From the NCBI GenBank assembly GCA_964396595.1, contig CAYNFR010000015.1, forward strand, positions 1-64,000: a stretch of DNA of 64,000 bases, written 5' to 3'. Positions 34,928 to 43,837 of this stretch are shown in pieces. How positions within the stretch are numbered: position 1 is the stretch's first letter; every line of letters begins with the position of its first letter. The translations under genes and the position numbers were made by a program. This stretch comes from CAYNFR01 sp964396595. Its GTDB lineage: Bacteria; Bacteroidota; Bacteroidia; Chitinophagales; Saprospiraceae. The notes beneath the pieces are model-generated. The model ran no database searches and was not told where the DNA came from. It worked only from the letters and a program-made list of their open reading frames with translations.

Positions 34928-36904
34928 ATGAAAGAAGATCCTGAAATACTCTACACGCCTTCTCCCGAAATAGCTGGCAGAAGCAACATCAAAGCATTCG
35001 AGCAATGGCTATTGACTAGCAAGAATCTGCGTTTTGCGGACTACGACAAATTATGGAATTGGTCAACAGACCATATAGAGGAGTTTTGGATTTGCTTATG
35101 GGAATATGTCGACATAATATCATGCACCCCATTTCAAACGGTAACGAACGGTCTGTCAATGCCGTATACGAGATGGTTCATTGGAGCGAAGCTCAATTAT
35201 GCTGAACACATTTTCAGAAATAAAACAGAAGAGCATCCTGCTTTGATTTTCAGAAATGAAAACCGGACAGAAAAGATATCTTGGGCTTTTCTAGAATGTC
35301 AAGTTTCAATATTGCGACAGCAGCTTATCGATTTGGGTATCGAATCAGGAGATCGTGTAGCAGGGTATTTACCGAATATTCCGGAAGCTATCATCAGCTT
35401 TCTGGCCGTAAACAGCATCGGCGCAGTATGGTCATGCTGCTCACCCGATTACGGCGAAAACACAGTTATAGATAGGTTTATTCAGATTACACCTAAAGTA
35501 TTAATATGTGCAGACGGCTATCAATATAATGGCAAATCCTTCAATCGGCTATCGCATATTGAGTTGATCCGGCAATCTATTAGTTCTATAGAAAATACAA
35601 TTTTTATAAAATACTTATCAAGCGAAAGCCATCTTGACCAAAGTATAAATTACGATGACTTAAAAGACCTGTTCCCACCAAAGGTGATCGAATTCGTACC
35701 AATAGAATTCAATGAACCAATCTGGATTTTATTTTCTTCCGGAACCACAGGAGCACCCAAAGCCATAACCCACTCTGCCGGTGGTGTATTACTCGAACAT
35801 TATAAATACCTGCTATTTCATAATGACGTGCATACGGGAGAAACATTCTTTTGGTTTACCACCACAGGCTGGATGATGTGGAACTTTCTACAAGCCAGTA
35901 TGCTGGTAGGCGGTATTCCGGTTCTTTACGATGGCAGCCCAGGCTATCCTCATCTTAATACCCTGTGGGAATTTGCTGCAGAACTACCCATAAATCACTT
36001 TGGTACAAGCGCGCCTTATCTCAGCGCATGTATGAAATCCGGAATAGAACCTGGTCAACATCTGGACTTTCGCAATCTGAGATCGATCGGTTCTACAGGC
36101 TCACCCTTACCCCCCGAGGCATATGAATGGGTATATACACATATTAAGAAAAGTGTATGGCTATGTTCCATGAGTGGCGGTACTGATGTATGCACGGCAT
36201 TTGTCGGAGGCCATCCCATGCTGCCGGTATATAAAGGCTATATTCAATGTAGAGCATTAGCGTGCGCACTTTATGCATTTGACGAAGATGGTAATCAGAT
36301 TATAGACGAGCTAGGCGAGATGGTTATTACTCGTCCCATGCCGTCGATGCCGATCTATTTCTGGAATGACCCTGATAATATTCGTTATCATGCAAGCTAT
36401 TTTGAAAATTATCCTTCTATGTGGTGGCACGGTGATTATATTCTCATTAAGCCCAATGGCTCATTACTCATAAAAGGAAGATCTGACGCTACGCTCAATA
36501 GAAAAGGTGTAAGAATAGGTACTGCAGAAATATACAATATCCTGGATGGTATAGCCGAAATATCAGACGCCATGGTCATTAATTTAGAATTACAAAACGG
36601 AGATGATATTATGATTCTTTTTGTCGTCCTACTAGAGAAGGAGCGACTTGATGATATACTGAAATCCAGAATTAATGTCGCATTAAAAATCCAAGGCTCT
36701 CCGCGTCACGTACCGGACGAAATAATTTCAGTACCGCAAATTCCTTATACACTGAATGGCAAAAAAATGGAAATCCCGGTTAAAAAAATCCTGCAAGGAC
36801 GCCCGATTGATAAAGTAGTAAATCCTCAATCAATCAAAAATCCGGAAGCAATTGATTATATTGTTAGTTCCTCTATTGAAGAACTGCGATCAAAAATTTT
36901 GTAG
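34928..36904 (+). CDS. aacS: Acetoacetyl-CoA synthetase
   Basis: A 658-residue adenylate-forming enzyme that activates acetoacetate to acetoacetyl-CoA with ATP, feeding ketone bodies into lipid or polymer metabolism. The N-terminal acetoacetyl-CoA-synthetase region (LNYAEHIF, GDRVAGYLPNIPEAI, GAVWSCCSPDYGENTVIDRF) separates it from acetyl-CoA synthetase. The P-loop-like motif ILFSSGTTGAPKAITHSAGG, WWHGDYILIKPNG and GRSDATLNRKGVRIGTAEIY mark the AMP-binding and hinge regions, and the catalytic Lys is in LNGKKMEIPVKK. It stands alone; a TATATTTG box at 34915-34922 sits only 5 nt before the ATG. Confidence 0.92.
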   Translation: MKEDPEILYTPSPEIAGRSNIKAFEQWLLTSKNLRFADYDKLWNWSTDHIEEFWICLWEYVDIISCTPFQTVTNGLSMPYTRWFIGAKLNYAEHIFRNKTEEHPALIFRNENRTEKISWAFLECQVSILRQQLIDLGIESGDRVAGYLPNIPEAIISFLAVNSIGAVWSCCSPDYGENTVIDRFIQITPKVLICADGYQYNGKSFNRLSHIELIRQSISSIENTIFIKYLSSESHLDQSINYDDLKDLFPPKVIEFVPIEFNEPIWILFSSGTTGAPKAITHSAGGVLLEHYKYLLFHNDVHTGETFFWFTTTGWMMWNFLQASMLVGGIPVLYDGSPGYPHLNTLWEFAAELPINHFGTSAPYLSACMKSGIEPGQHLDFRNLRSIGSTGSPLPPEAYEWVYTHIKKSVWLCSMSGGTDVCTAFVGGHPMLPVYKGYIQCRALACALYAFDEDGNQIIDELGEMVITRPMPSMPIYFWNDPDNIRYHASYFENYPSMWWHGDYILIKPNGSLLIKGRSDATLNRKGVRIGTAEIYNILDGIAEISDAMVINLELQNGDDIMILFVVLLEKERLDDILKSRINVALKIQGSPRHVPDEIISVPQIPYTLNGKKMEIPVKKILQGRPIDKVVNPQSIKNPEAIDYIVSSSIEELRSKIL

Positions 36905-37209
36905 CGCTTAGTCTTTTAGCGACAATGCTGTTGCTCAGCGTATACCAGACGCAAAAAATCTGATAATTTACAATTAATGTAATGCTATATAATTGCACAG
37001 CATTTATTTACAACTTGCCAATAATTAATCGTTTAGGATTCCCCTTTGACATAGCAATATTGCATAACCGATGTGGGTTAATATTTTAAGCTTCACTTTT
37101 TCTATACCCAAAAAGTAATTTCAAGAGAAAAATCCCAAGATTAATCTATCAGTAAATCTGCGGGCATCAACGAAGTCTGCGGGCAGTAAATATTCGTACA
37201 TAAAAAATA

Positions 37210-37366
37210 TTGTAACTAATCAATCATTTTCTTTCAGGTCAAAAAATCAGTCATTTTTTTTAGACAAGGCTCATTTTTATGTGAATAGCAGAGCTATTGA
37301 CGAAAAAAGAGCGGCAAGGCAATAGGAAATGGGCATTTTTATAGCGAAATTCATCGCAACTGATTC
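37210..37366 (-). repeat. Dispersed repeat, copy B (partner at 2077-2233)
   Basis: Read on the minus strand this copy runs parallel to copy A from GAATCAGTTGCGATGAATTT to GATTAGTTACAATATT. It is not coding. Differences from copy A are mainly single substitutions plus a few indels in the A/T runs, so neither copy looks very recent. Confidence 0.8.
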
Positions 37367-37484
37367 GTTACAACATATTAAGTGATTGTTTCCATTCCAC
37401 TATCTCACAAAAATAACAAACCGATTTTTTATATCAAGCACCTTTCTGAAATCGGTTACACAATCTACAATCTACAGAAGTAGC

Positions 37485-37516
37485 TATAATAAAAAACCCC
37501 GACGGGCGTCGGGGTA
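37485..37516 (-). terminator. Rho-independent terminator of the dcw cluster
   Basis: On the minus strand ACCCCGAC pairs with GTCGGGGT (37496-37515 region) around a short GCCC loop, followed by TTTTTATTATA. It lies about 235 nt downstream of the ftsZ stop, leaving a long 3' untranslated region. Confidence 0.85.
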
Positions 37517-37749
37517 CTTAATAAACCAATCTCATAAAAAGGAAAAGATATAATAAAAAGACGAAATCCATCATTAGTCCATATGACAGGCTCAAGTCAT
37601 GAGTTTGAACCTGATACCATCAGCTGTAAAGCAATCCTGTGTAAGAGGTTTATTAGTAAAACTCGCCTTTTTATCTATCTCCGCACTTCTGCGGACTCAC
37701 AACCTAACGGTTATATCTTTGATAACGCTAATATATAACTTATTGATAT

Positions 37750-39192
37750 CTAATCTACATTTTCGTGTAAAAAAGAATTATTTGTTCTACCAAAAAGTCT
37801 GTTTTGGTCACCATTTACATCAATTCTTGAAATAGATCGTCTATCCTTGAATTCATCTTCATCTTCGAGGCTCACTTCTCTTCTTTTGTAAGCCGGTTCA
37901 TTTTCCATACTATATATACTCTCCGGCGTGTCAAGTGATCCATCAAGAGACCTTCTCACAAAATTTCTTCGTGCTTCATCTAGCTTAGCCTTATCCGGTG
38001 ATTTGGTAACTTCACTCGCAGTGGAGCGTACATTAAAATCTTCTTGAACAGGTTTAAAGCGGTTAGTTTCCGGTGTCGGAATTAACAAATCTTCATCGTC
38101 AAAGTCAACAACTGTAGCCTTGCGCCTCTCTCCCTCCGTTAAACCAAAGGGCGCTTTTACAATTCCGGTAATTTCTTCTAGTGAAATTTTCTTAGACTCG
38201 GGTTGCTTCGCTACAGTGTCAGCTCCTATCTGCGTCCTAAATCCTGTAGCAATCAAAGTGACGTTTAATTTCTGGCCTAATGATTCATCTTTGCAATTAC
38301 CCCAGATAATATTCGTGCCATATCCTGCCTCTTCTTGAACATAGTTGGTAATCTCTGTTACTTCCATCATCGTAATTTCTTTAGTACCGGAAGTCAGATT
38401 TAATAATATGTGTTGCGCACCACGGATATCATTTTCTTCAAGCAAAGGAGAATTCATCGCTTCATGAATTGCTCTTCGGGATCTATCTTCTCCTTCTGCA
38501 CTAGCACTGCCCATTATTGCAATTCCCGATCCCCGCATTACTGTATTTACATCCTCAAAATCTACATTAATATAACCCGTAACAGTAATGATCTCTGCAA
38601 TACCCTTTGCTGCGGTTGTTAATATATTATCTGCCATGCCAAACGCCTCCGACAATCCGAGATTACCATACATTTCGCTCAGTCGGTCATTGGAGATTAC
38701 CAGGTAAGCATCTACGTTCTGTTTTAATTCTTCCAAGCCCTCTATAGCATATCGCTGTCTGCGCATTCCTTCAAACTTAAATGGCAGTGTCACTATGGCA
38801 ACCGTCAGAATTCCCAACTCCTTGGCAGCCTTAGCCAAAATAGGTGCTGCACCTGTTCCTGTACCGCCACCCATGCCGGCAGTAATGAATAGCATCTTGG
38901 TACCATCATCAAGAATCTCTTTTACTTCCTCGATGGATTCGAGACAAGCTTGCTTGCCTACTTCCGGTTTTGAACCGGCACCTCGGCCATCGGTAAGATG
39001 AGGGCCAAGCTGAATTTTATACTCCACAGGGCTACTTTCAAGAGCTTGATTATCTGTATTACAAACAGCAAAATCAACCCCTTGTATTCCGGCTTGATAC
39101 ATTGACGCCACGGCATTGCCACCGCCGCCGCCTACTCCAATCACTTTTATAATAGAGCCTTTTCTTTTTTTGAAATCAAATTCTAAAGACAT
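37750..39192 (-). CDS. ftsZ: Cell division protein FtsZ
   Basis: Tubulin-like GTPase that forms the Z ring. The GTPase domain shows IKVIGVGGGGGNAVASM, NTDNQAL, the signature GGGTGTGAAP and the T7-loop region NVDFEDVNTVM. A long variable linker (about residues 330-465) leads to the C-terminal peptide NNSFLHENVD, the usual Bacteroidota tail that I take to bind FtsA. I choose the ATG at 39192 (MSLEFDF); an upstream in-frame ATG at 39237 would add 15 residues overlapping the spacer after ftsA. Last gene of the dcw cluster. Confidence 0.96.
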   Translation of the reverse strand: MSLEFDFKKRKGSIIKVIGVGGGGGNAVASMYQAGIQGVDFAVCNTDNQALESSPVEYKIQLGPHLTDGRGAGSKPEVGKQACLESIEEVKEILDDGTKMLFITAGMGGGTGTGAAPILAKAAKELGILTVAIVTLPFKFEGMRRQRYAIEGLEELKQNVDAYLVISNDRLSEMYGNLGLSEAFGMADNILTTAAKGIAEIITVTGYINVDFEDVNTVMRGSGIAIMGSASAEGEDRSRRAIHEAMNSPLLEENDIRGAQHILLNLTSGTKEITMMEVTEITNYVQEEAGYGTNIIWGNCKDESLGQKLNVTLIATGFRTQIGADTVAKQPESKKISLEEITGIVKAPFGLTEGERRKATVVDFDDEDLLIPTPETNRFKPVQEDFNVRSTASEVTKSPDKAKLDEARRNFVRRSLDGSLDTPESIYSMENEPAYKRREVSLEDEDEFKDRRSISRIDVNGDQNRLFGRTNNSFLHENVD

Positions 39193-39266
39193 AGCCTTAC
39201 ATTTTATATTTTTTGAAATCACAAAAAAACTAATCAACCGATTATCTTACTAATTTAAATTACCAT

Positions 39267-40583
39267 CTAAAAATCTGTATCCGGAGTTGCTTCGAAAAAC
39301 TTCTTCGTATACGTAAATATTTTACTATACCATCTATTGATGTCCTGATCATCCATGACCAAATCATCTAGAGTCGCATCAGGATTTTCAATTAATTTAT
39401 CCTCAAAATCTTGCTTGATCTCCTTGTTATTAATGGCATGAATCAGTAATCCCACACCTGTAGCATACATAGGACTAGCCAATGTCGGATTATATCCATG
39501 TGCTAAGTGCTCTATAGGCTCTCCGATTCTGCAAGATAAACCAGTATGATACTCCGCCAACAAGTTTATATTCTTCAATAAAGAACCACCTCCGGTCAAT
39601 ACTAGACCGGCAATAAGCTTCTTCTCAAATCCGCTTCTGCGAATCTCCCAGAAAACATAATCAAATATTTCTTCTACCCTTGCTTGAATAATGCGCGCAA
39701 GATTTTTTTCCGTAATCTCTTTGTGCTCTTTACCTCTGAAGCCAGGAATGGTTATGATACGATTGTCAAATATTTCATCAGCAAGAGCAGAACCAAATCG
39801 CACTTTCAACTTCTCAGCCTGATCGTGCATTACTGTGCATCCCTCTTGAATATCTCTAGTGATCACATTACCACCGAATGGTATTACAGCGGTATGTCTT
39901 ATCAAGCCATCTTTAAAAATCGTAATATCTGTGGTTCCCCCTCCGATATCCACAAGTGCAACTCCTGCCTCTCTCTCGGCCATGGATAATACGGCAGACG
40001 CACTGGCAATAGGCTCAAGTGTAATGTCTTGAACATTCAAGCCTACCTTTTCCACGCACCTCATTATATTCTTGGAGGCAGATATCTGTCCGGTTATAAT
40101 ATGAAAATTGGCTTCTAATCGGATACCACTCATCCCCACAGGATCAATAATGTCTTGCTCGTCATCAACACTATACTCCTGCGGAATAATATGCAAGATT
40201 TTATCACCTGGAGACAAAACAAGTCTATGCATATCATTGACTAGCTTCTCTACATCTTCCTTTGATATCTCCGAATTCATATCCGAACGAATCAACAGCC
40301 CTCGATGATGGAGGCTCTTAATATGTTGGCCTGCTATGCCAACATGAATATTGGAAAATTTCAGTCCAGAATTTCGCTCGGCTATCTCAACGGCATCTCT
40401 TATTGATTTAACCGTTTTATCAATATTCGAAACAACTCCTCTAGAAACACCCTCAGAAGGAACAGTTCCAAAGCCTACAACTTCAATTTTATCATATTCA
40501 TTGCGGCGACCCGCGATAGCGCATATCTTGGTCGTTCCTATGTCTAACGCAACTGTTATTTCCTTAGAATTAAAATTTGCCAT
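39267..40583 (-). CDS. ftsA: Cell division protein FtsA
   Basis: Actin-like ATPase that tethers FtsZ to the inner membrane. A 438-residue protein with phosphate-1 motif VALDIGTTKICAI, the SHS2-type 1C domain (about 85-165), phosphate-2 VALVDIGGGTTDITIF and adenosine motif VLTGGGSLLKNI. The C-terminal end (residues 410-438, YTKKFFEATPDTDF) has only a weak amphipathic stretch where the membrane-targeting helix normally lies. Lies 18 nt after ftsQ and about 74 nt before the chosen ftsZ start. Confidence 0.95.
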   Translation of the reverse strand: MANFNSKEITVALDIGTTKICAIAGRRNEYDKIEVVGFGTVPSEGVSRGVVSNIDKTVKSIRDAVEIAERNSGLKFSNIHVGIAGQHIKSLHHRGLLIRSDMNSEISKEDVEKLVNDMHRLVLSPGDKILHIIPQEYSVDDEQDIIDPVGMSGIRLEANFHIITGQISASKNIMRCVEKVGLNVQDITLEPIASASAVLSMAEREAGVALVDIGGGTTDITIFKDGLIRHTAVIPFGGNVITRDIQEGCTVMHDQAEKLKVRFGSALADEIFDNRIITIPGFRGKEHKEITEKNLARIIQARVEEIFDYVFWEIRRSGFEKKLIAGLVLTGGGSLLKNINLLAEYHTGLSCRIGEPIEHLAHGYNPTLASPMYATGVGLLIHAINNKEIKQDFEDKLIENPDATLDDLVMDDQDINRWYSKIFTYTKKFFEATPDTDF

Positions 40584-40601
40584 AATTCAACATTTCATTA
40601 A

Positions 40602-41420
40602 TTAAGGTAGATCTTTTGTCATGCCTCGCCCAAGTACTTGATTCGCAATAGAAATATCTATCTCATCGTACTTCCCCCAATTATTCGTCTTGGACAGGTT
40701 ATAATAAAAATCTTTTAGATTATTCAATTTTATACTCAATTCATCAGTGTAAGCCAATACAATTTTTTCACTTCCTAATTTCGGAACAAGAATAAATCTA
40801 CCATTCTTATCAAGATGAATTTGTTCTATAAGCGAACTATTAAATTCATCATTTCGAATCTCATGTGCTATAGCATATGCCATAGACAATCTGGGCTTAG
40901 TGTGCGCCGAATCAGAAGGTTCAAATTTTTCAAAATTTCCTGTTATTAATGGAACTCTTGAAGCTCTCTTCTTCGTCACATTGACATATACACCATATTG
41001 GTCCAAATAAAAACTACTGCCATCAGCGGACATCACACGCGCAATAGGTCGTCGTTGCTCGATATCAATAATTAACTTCCTATCTGCATTCAAAAACGCA
41101 TGCGCATCATACACGCGAGAATCTTTCCTTATCAATTCCTCAATAATACTGAGATCCACACGTCCTAGTGACTCAATAGCAAGATCATTCTTATAACCAC
41201 TACGGATAATAGACTCGACTTCATCTGCCCCAATTATATCACCTATATCTGTGTACGCATCTATATTCACTTCAAAACCAGACAATGGCCTTTCATATGA
41301 CGACACGATTCCCTTAAACCATAGCACCAATACCATTAAAGCTAGCGCATTAACACAGACCGTCAAGGCCAGAGTTTTATGTTTAATAAAATACTTCTTC
41401 ATCATATACGTTTTCAACAA
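40602..41420 (-). CDS. ftsQ: Cell division protein FtsQ
   Basis: Bitopic inner-membrane protein linking early and late divisome components. Residues about 16-36 form the single membrane segment (LALTVCVNALALMVLVLWF); the periplasmic part has a POTRA-like and FtsQ region (IIRKDSRVYDAHAFLNADRKLIIDIEQRRPIARV and YLDQYGVYV). At 272 residues it has the normal size. Its placement directly before ftsA confirms the call. The Met at residue 6 or 7 is an alternative start. murC, normally just upstream, is absent. Confidence 0.88.
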   Translation of the reverse strand: MLKTYMMKKYFIKHKTLALTVCVNALALMVLVLWFKGIVSSYERPLSGFEVNIDAYTDIGDIIGADEVESIIRSGYKNDLAIESLGRVDLSIIEELIRKDSRVYDAHAFLNADRKLIIDIEQRRPIARVMSADGSSFYLDQYGVYVNVTKKRASRVPLITGNFEKFEPSDSAHTKPRLSMAYAIAHEIRNDEFNSSLIEQIHLDKNGRFILVPKLGSEKIVLAYTDELSIKLNNLKDFYYNLSKTNNWGKYDEIDISIANQVLGRGMTKDLP

Positions 41421-41513
41421 TCATCAAAATTTCTTATATCACATAATTCAGTCTCTACTTATAGTCTGACTAGTTTATCTTCTTAAATATCTGTTTCATT
41501 CTTGATAAGAATT

Positions 41514-42602
41514 TTACTTTTTCAATTTTATTATCTCATCGGTAATAAGCTCAGTCGCATTGGCTATGCCTAATTTGCTGACATTATTCTCCATTCTTCT
41601 TAGCTCTTCTCTATCTCTCGCGAGCGTCAATACGCTTAACATTCCATTTTTAATCAAGTCTTGATCAGAAATATAAACGGCTGCATCTTGATTGACTAAG
41701 GCCATAGCATTTTTAGTCTGATGATCATCTACCACATTAGGAGATGGTACTAAAACAGCAGCTTTCCCCAGCAACATGATTTCAGATAATGTCAGTGCTC
41801 CTGCCCTTGTTAACATAAGATCCGCTGCACGATATACTAAAGACATGTCGTTAAAAAATGACTCGACTCTGATATGTGCAAGCTTAGCTGTCTCGCTATC
41901 TCTATAACTTTCAAAGTGTGCGCCACCCGTCTGCCATAAAAACTGAACCTGAGGGTCGTCAGTTAATAATGCTGCCGAAGATCGCATTGCTTCATTAAAG
42001 GTACGAGCGCCCAAGCTTCCTCCCATAATCACAACTAAAGGCAAATCAATCCTGAAACCCAACCTAGCCTTTGCCTCCTCTCGATTCATTAAACCGCCTT
42101 CAAACGCTCTTACAGGATTTCCTGTCATGATCGTTCTTCCCTTTGGGAAAAAAGCTAATGTAGAATCGTATGCAACACAAATTCGATCTGCACGGGAGGA
42201 CAATATCCTATTTGTCAGACCCGGATACGAATTCTGTTCCTGCACCAATGTCGGAATCTTCATAAGACTCGCCATATACACAGCCGCCGCACTAGCATAT
42301 CCACCAAACCCCGCAGCCACATCCGGCTTAAACCTTCTGATAATTCTATACGATCGCCAGAGACTGTTTACAAGCTTAATCGGAAAAAGTAAATTCCTAT
42401 ATGTCAAATTGCGCTGAAGACCACTTATCCATAAGCCTTCAATTTGAAATCCCGCTTCCGGGATTCTCCGCATTTCCATCCTATCCCTTGCTCCTATAAA
42501 AAGTATAGAAACATCAGGTATTCTTTTTTTCAACTCCTCGGCTACCGCCAACGCCGGAAATATGTGACCACCAGTGCCACCTCCACTAATGATGATCCTC
42601 AT
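41514..42602 (-). CDS. murG: UDP-GlcNAc:lipid I GlcNAc transferase MurG
   Basis: Adds N-acetylglucosamine to lipid I, forming lipid II at the inner face of the inner membrane. The 362 residues include the N-terminal SGGGTGGHIFPALAVAEEL, the acceptor loop GFGGYASAAAVYMA, QEQNSYPGLTNR, and the donor-site GGSLGARTFNEA and TRAGALTLSEIM. Its start overlaps the ftsW stop by 17 nt. The gene after it in the usual order, murC, is missing; ftsQ follows after 93 nt. Confidence 0.96.
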   Translation of the reverse strand: MRIIISGGGTGGHIFPALAVAEELKKRIPDVSILFIGARDRMEMRRIPEAGFQIEGLWISGLQRNLTYRNLLFPIKLVNSLWRSYRIIRRFKPDVAAGFGGYASAAAVYMASLMKIPTLVQEQNSYPGLTNRILSSRADRICVAYDSTLAFFPKGRTIMTGNPVRAFEGGLMNREEAKARLGFRIDLPLVVIMGGSLGARTFNEAMRSSAALLTDDPQVQFLWQTGGAHFESYRDSETAKLAHIRVESFFNDMSLVYRAADLMLTRAGALTLSEIMLLGKAAVLVPSPNVVDDHQTKNAMALVNQDAAVYISDQDLIKNGMLSVLTLARDREELRRMENNVSKLGIANATELITDEIIKLKK

Positions 42603-43764
42603 TCCGATCCTCTATATCTTCTAAAGCTACAGATTGAAGCTGTGCACTCTCTACATATCGACTTACACTGAGTATAATTCCTAATGAAATACAGGTAAAT
42701 AAAATAGATGTTCCACCCATAGAGATTAAAGGTAGTGTCAATCCCGTTGCTGGAACTAATTGAACTGAAACAGCGATATTGGCAAAAGCCTGTATTACAA
42801 TATTCAGACATAATCCAAAGGCCAGAATAGCCCCAAAAGCTTTCGGACAGCGAGTCACTAGTGAAATACACCTTATTAACAACCACAAATAGAGTCCTAA
42901 TATGACTAAGCCTCCTATCAACCCATACTCCTCACATATAATGGCATATATGAAGTCTGCATAGGAATAAGCTAGATAGTTTCTTTGAAAACTGTTGCCT
43001 GGGCCCACACCAACAAGTCCACCATTGGCAATAGCAATTTTCGATTGCTCGACTTGATGCTCTGTACCTGTCAAAAAATCATCAATTCTGCTCTGCCATG
43101 TATCTACCCTAATCAAGTCAGGCTTATATTCTCCAAGAGCAGCAACCCCTATAAAGCCCATTAGACCAATGACAAAAAGCATAGCAATGTATCGCATACT
43201 CACCCTTCCGATGAACATCATGGTAAGACATGTAACCATTAACAAGACAGCCGTAGAAAGATTTGCCGGCATGATCAACATACAAATAACCACTACCGGA
43301 ATAATAATAGGTAGAAAGGCACTCTTAAGATCTTTGATAAAGTCCTGCTTACGAGATAAAGATCTCGCTACATATATAATAAGTGCCAGCTTGGCCAGGT
43401 CTGATGTTTGGAAATTTTGATCTATTAAAGGAATAGTAATCCACCTGGCCGCTCCATTTAGTCTAGTCCCGTAAAAAATAGTGTAGATTAATAACGGTAT
43501 GGCTATCCCCAATAAAATAGGCGCTATCTTAGAATACTTCATGTAATCTAAATTATAACATAGATACATGAGCATTAACCCTCCCGCGATGAACGCGAAC
43601 TGCTTAAATAAAAAATACTCAGTATTGCCACCATGATACTTCAATGCCTCACTGCCGGCCGTACTGTATACCACCAATAACGAGAATAGAGCAAGAATTC
43701 CGCAAATCATCCAGATTATCCTATCCCCTTTAAGCCGAGAAGTAATATCTATAAACTCTTTCAA
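42586..43764 (-). CDS. ftsW: Septal peptidoglycan glycosyltransferase FtsW (SEDS)
   Basis: A 392-residue polytopic SEDS protein that polymerises lipid II at the septum together with FtsI. About ten membrane segments are visible; the conserved Asp-bearing region NGAARWITIPLIDQNFQTSDLAK and the loop IAIANGGLVGVGPGNSFQRN-LAYSYADFIYAIICEEYG are diagnostic. It overlaps murG and lies 73 nt after mraY; murD, which commonly stands between mraY and ftsW, is absent. Confidence 0.95.
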   Translation of the reverse strand: MKEFIDITSRLKGDRIIWMICGILALFSLLVVYSTAGSEALKYHGGNTEYFLFKQFAFIAGGLMLMYLCYNLDYMKYSKIAPILLGIAIPLLIYTIFYGTRLNGAARWITIPLIDQNFQTSDLAKLALIIYVARSLSRKQDFIKDLKSAFLPIIIPVVVICMLIMPANLSTAVLLMVTCLTMMFIGRVSMRYIAMLFVIGLMGFIGVAALGEYKPDLIRVDTWQSRIDDFLTGTEHQVEQSKIAIANGGLVGVGPGNSFQRNYLAYSYADFIYAIICEEYGLIGGLVILGLYLWLLIRCISLVTRCPKAFGAILAFGLCLNIVIQAFANIAVSVQLVPATGLTLPLISMGGTSILFTCISLGIILSVSRYVESAQLQSVALEDIEDRNEDHH

Positions 43765-43837
43765 TATTCGTAAATTGAATTAATTAATTTTAATAAATCA
43801 TCCCCAAATCGCTAATCAATAAACACTATAATACAAT

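Larger units (their letters stand above)
36905..37749. other. 845-bp region between aacS and ftsZ
   Basis: No protein gene is supported. It contains the near-tandem TCTGCGGGCA at 37157-37166 and 37176-37185, repeat copy B (37210-37366), and the terminator of the dcw operon (37497-37514). A further stem CAGGYTCAA/TTGAGCCTG at about 37588-37617 lies in what would be the ftsZ 3' untranslated region. Confidence 0.6.

Noticed and set aside
34772..35005. 77-residue minus-strand frame
   Set aside because: It overlaps the aacS start on the opposite strand and looks like a chance frame; a different frame contains the protein-like tail at 34606-34821.
37588..37640. tRNA-like T-arm (GTTTGAACCTG) downstream of ftsZ
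   Set aside because: The 9-bp stem is longer than a T-arm and no acceptor, D or anticodon arms could be folded around it.
37599..37835. 78-residue plus-strand frame
   Set aside because: It runs into the 3' end of ftsZ antisense and has a random composition.
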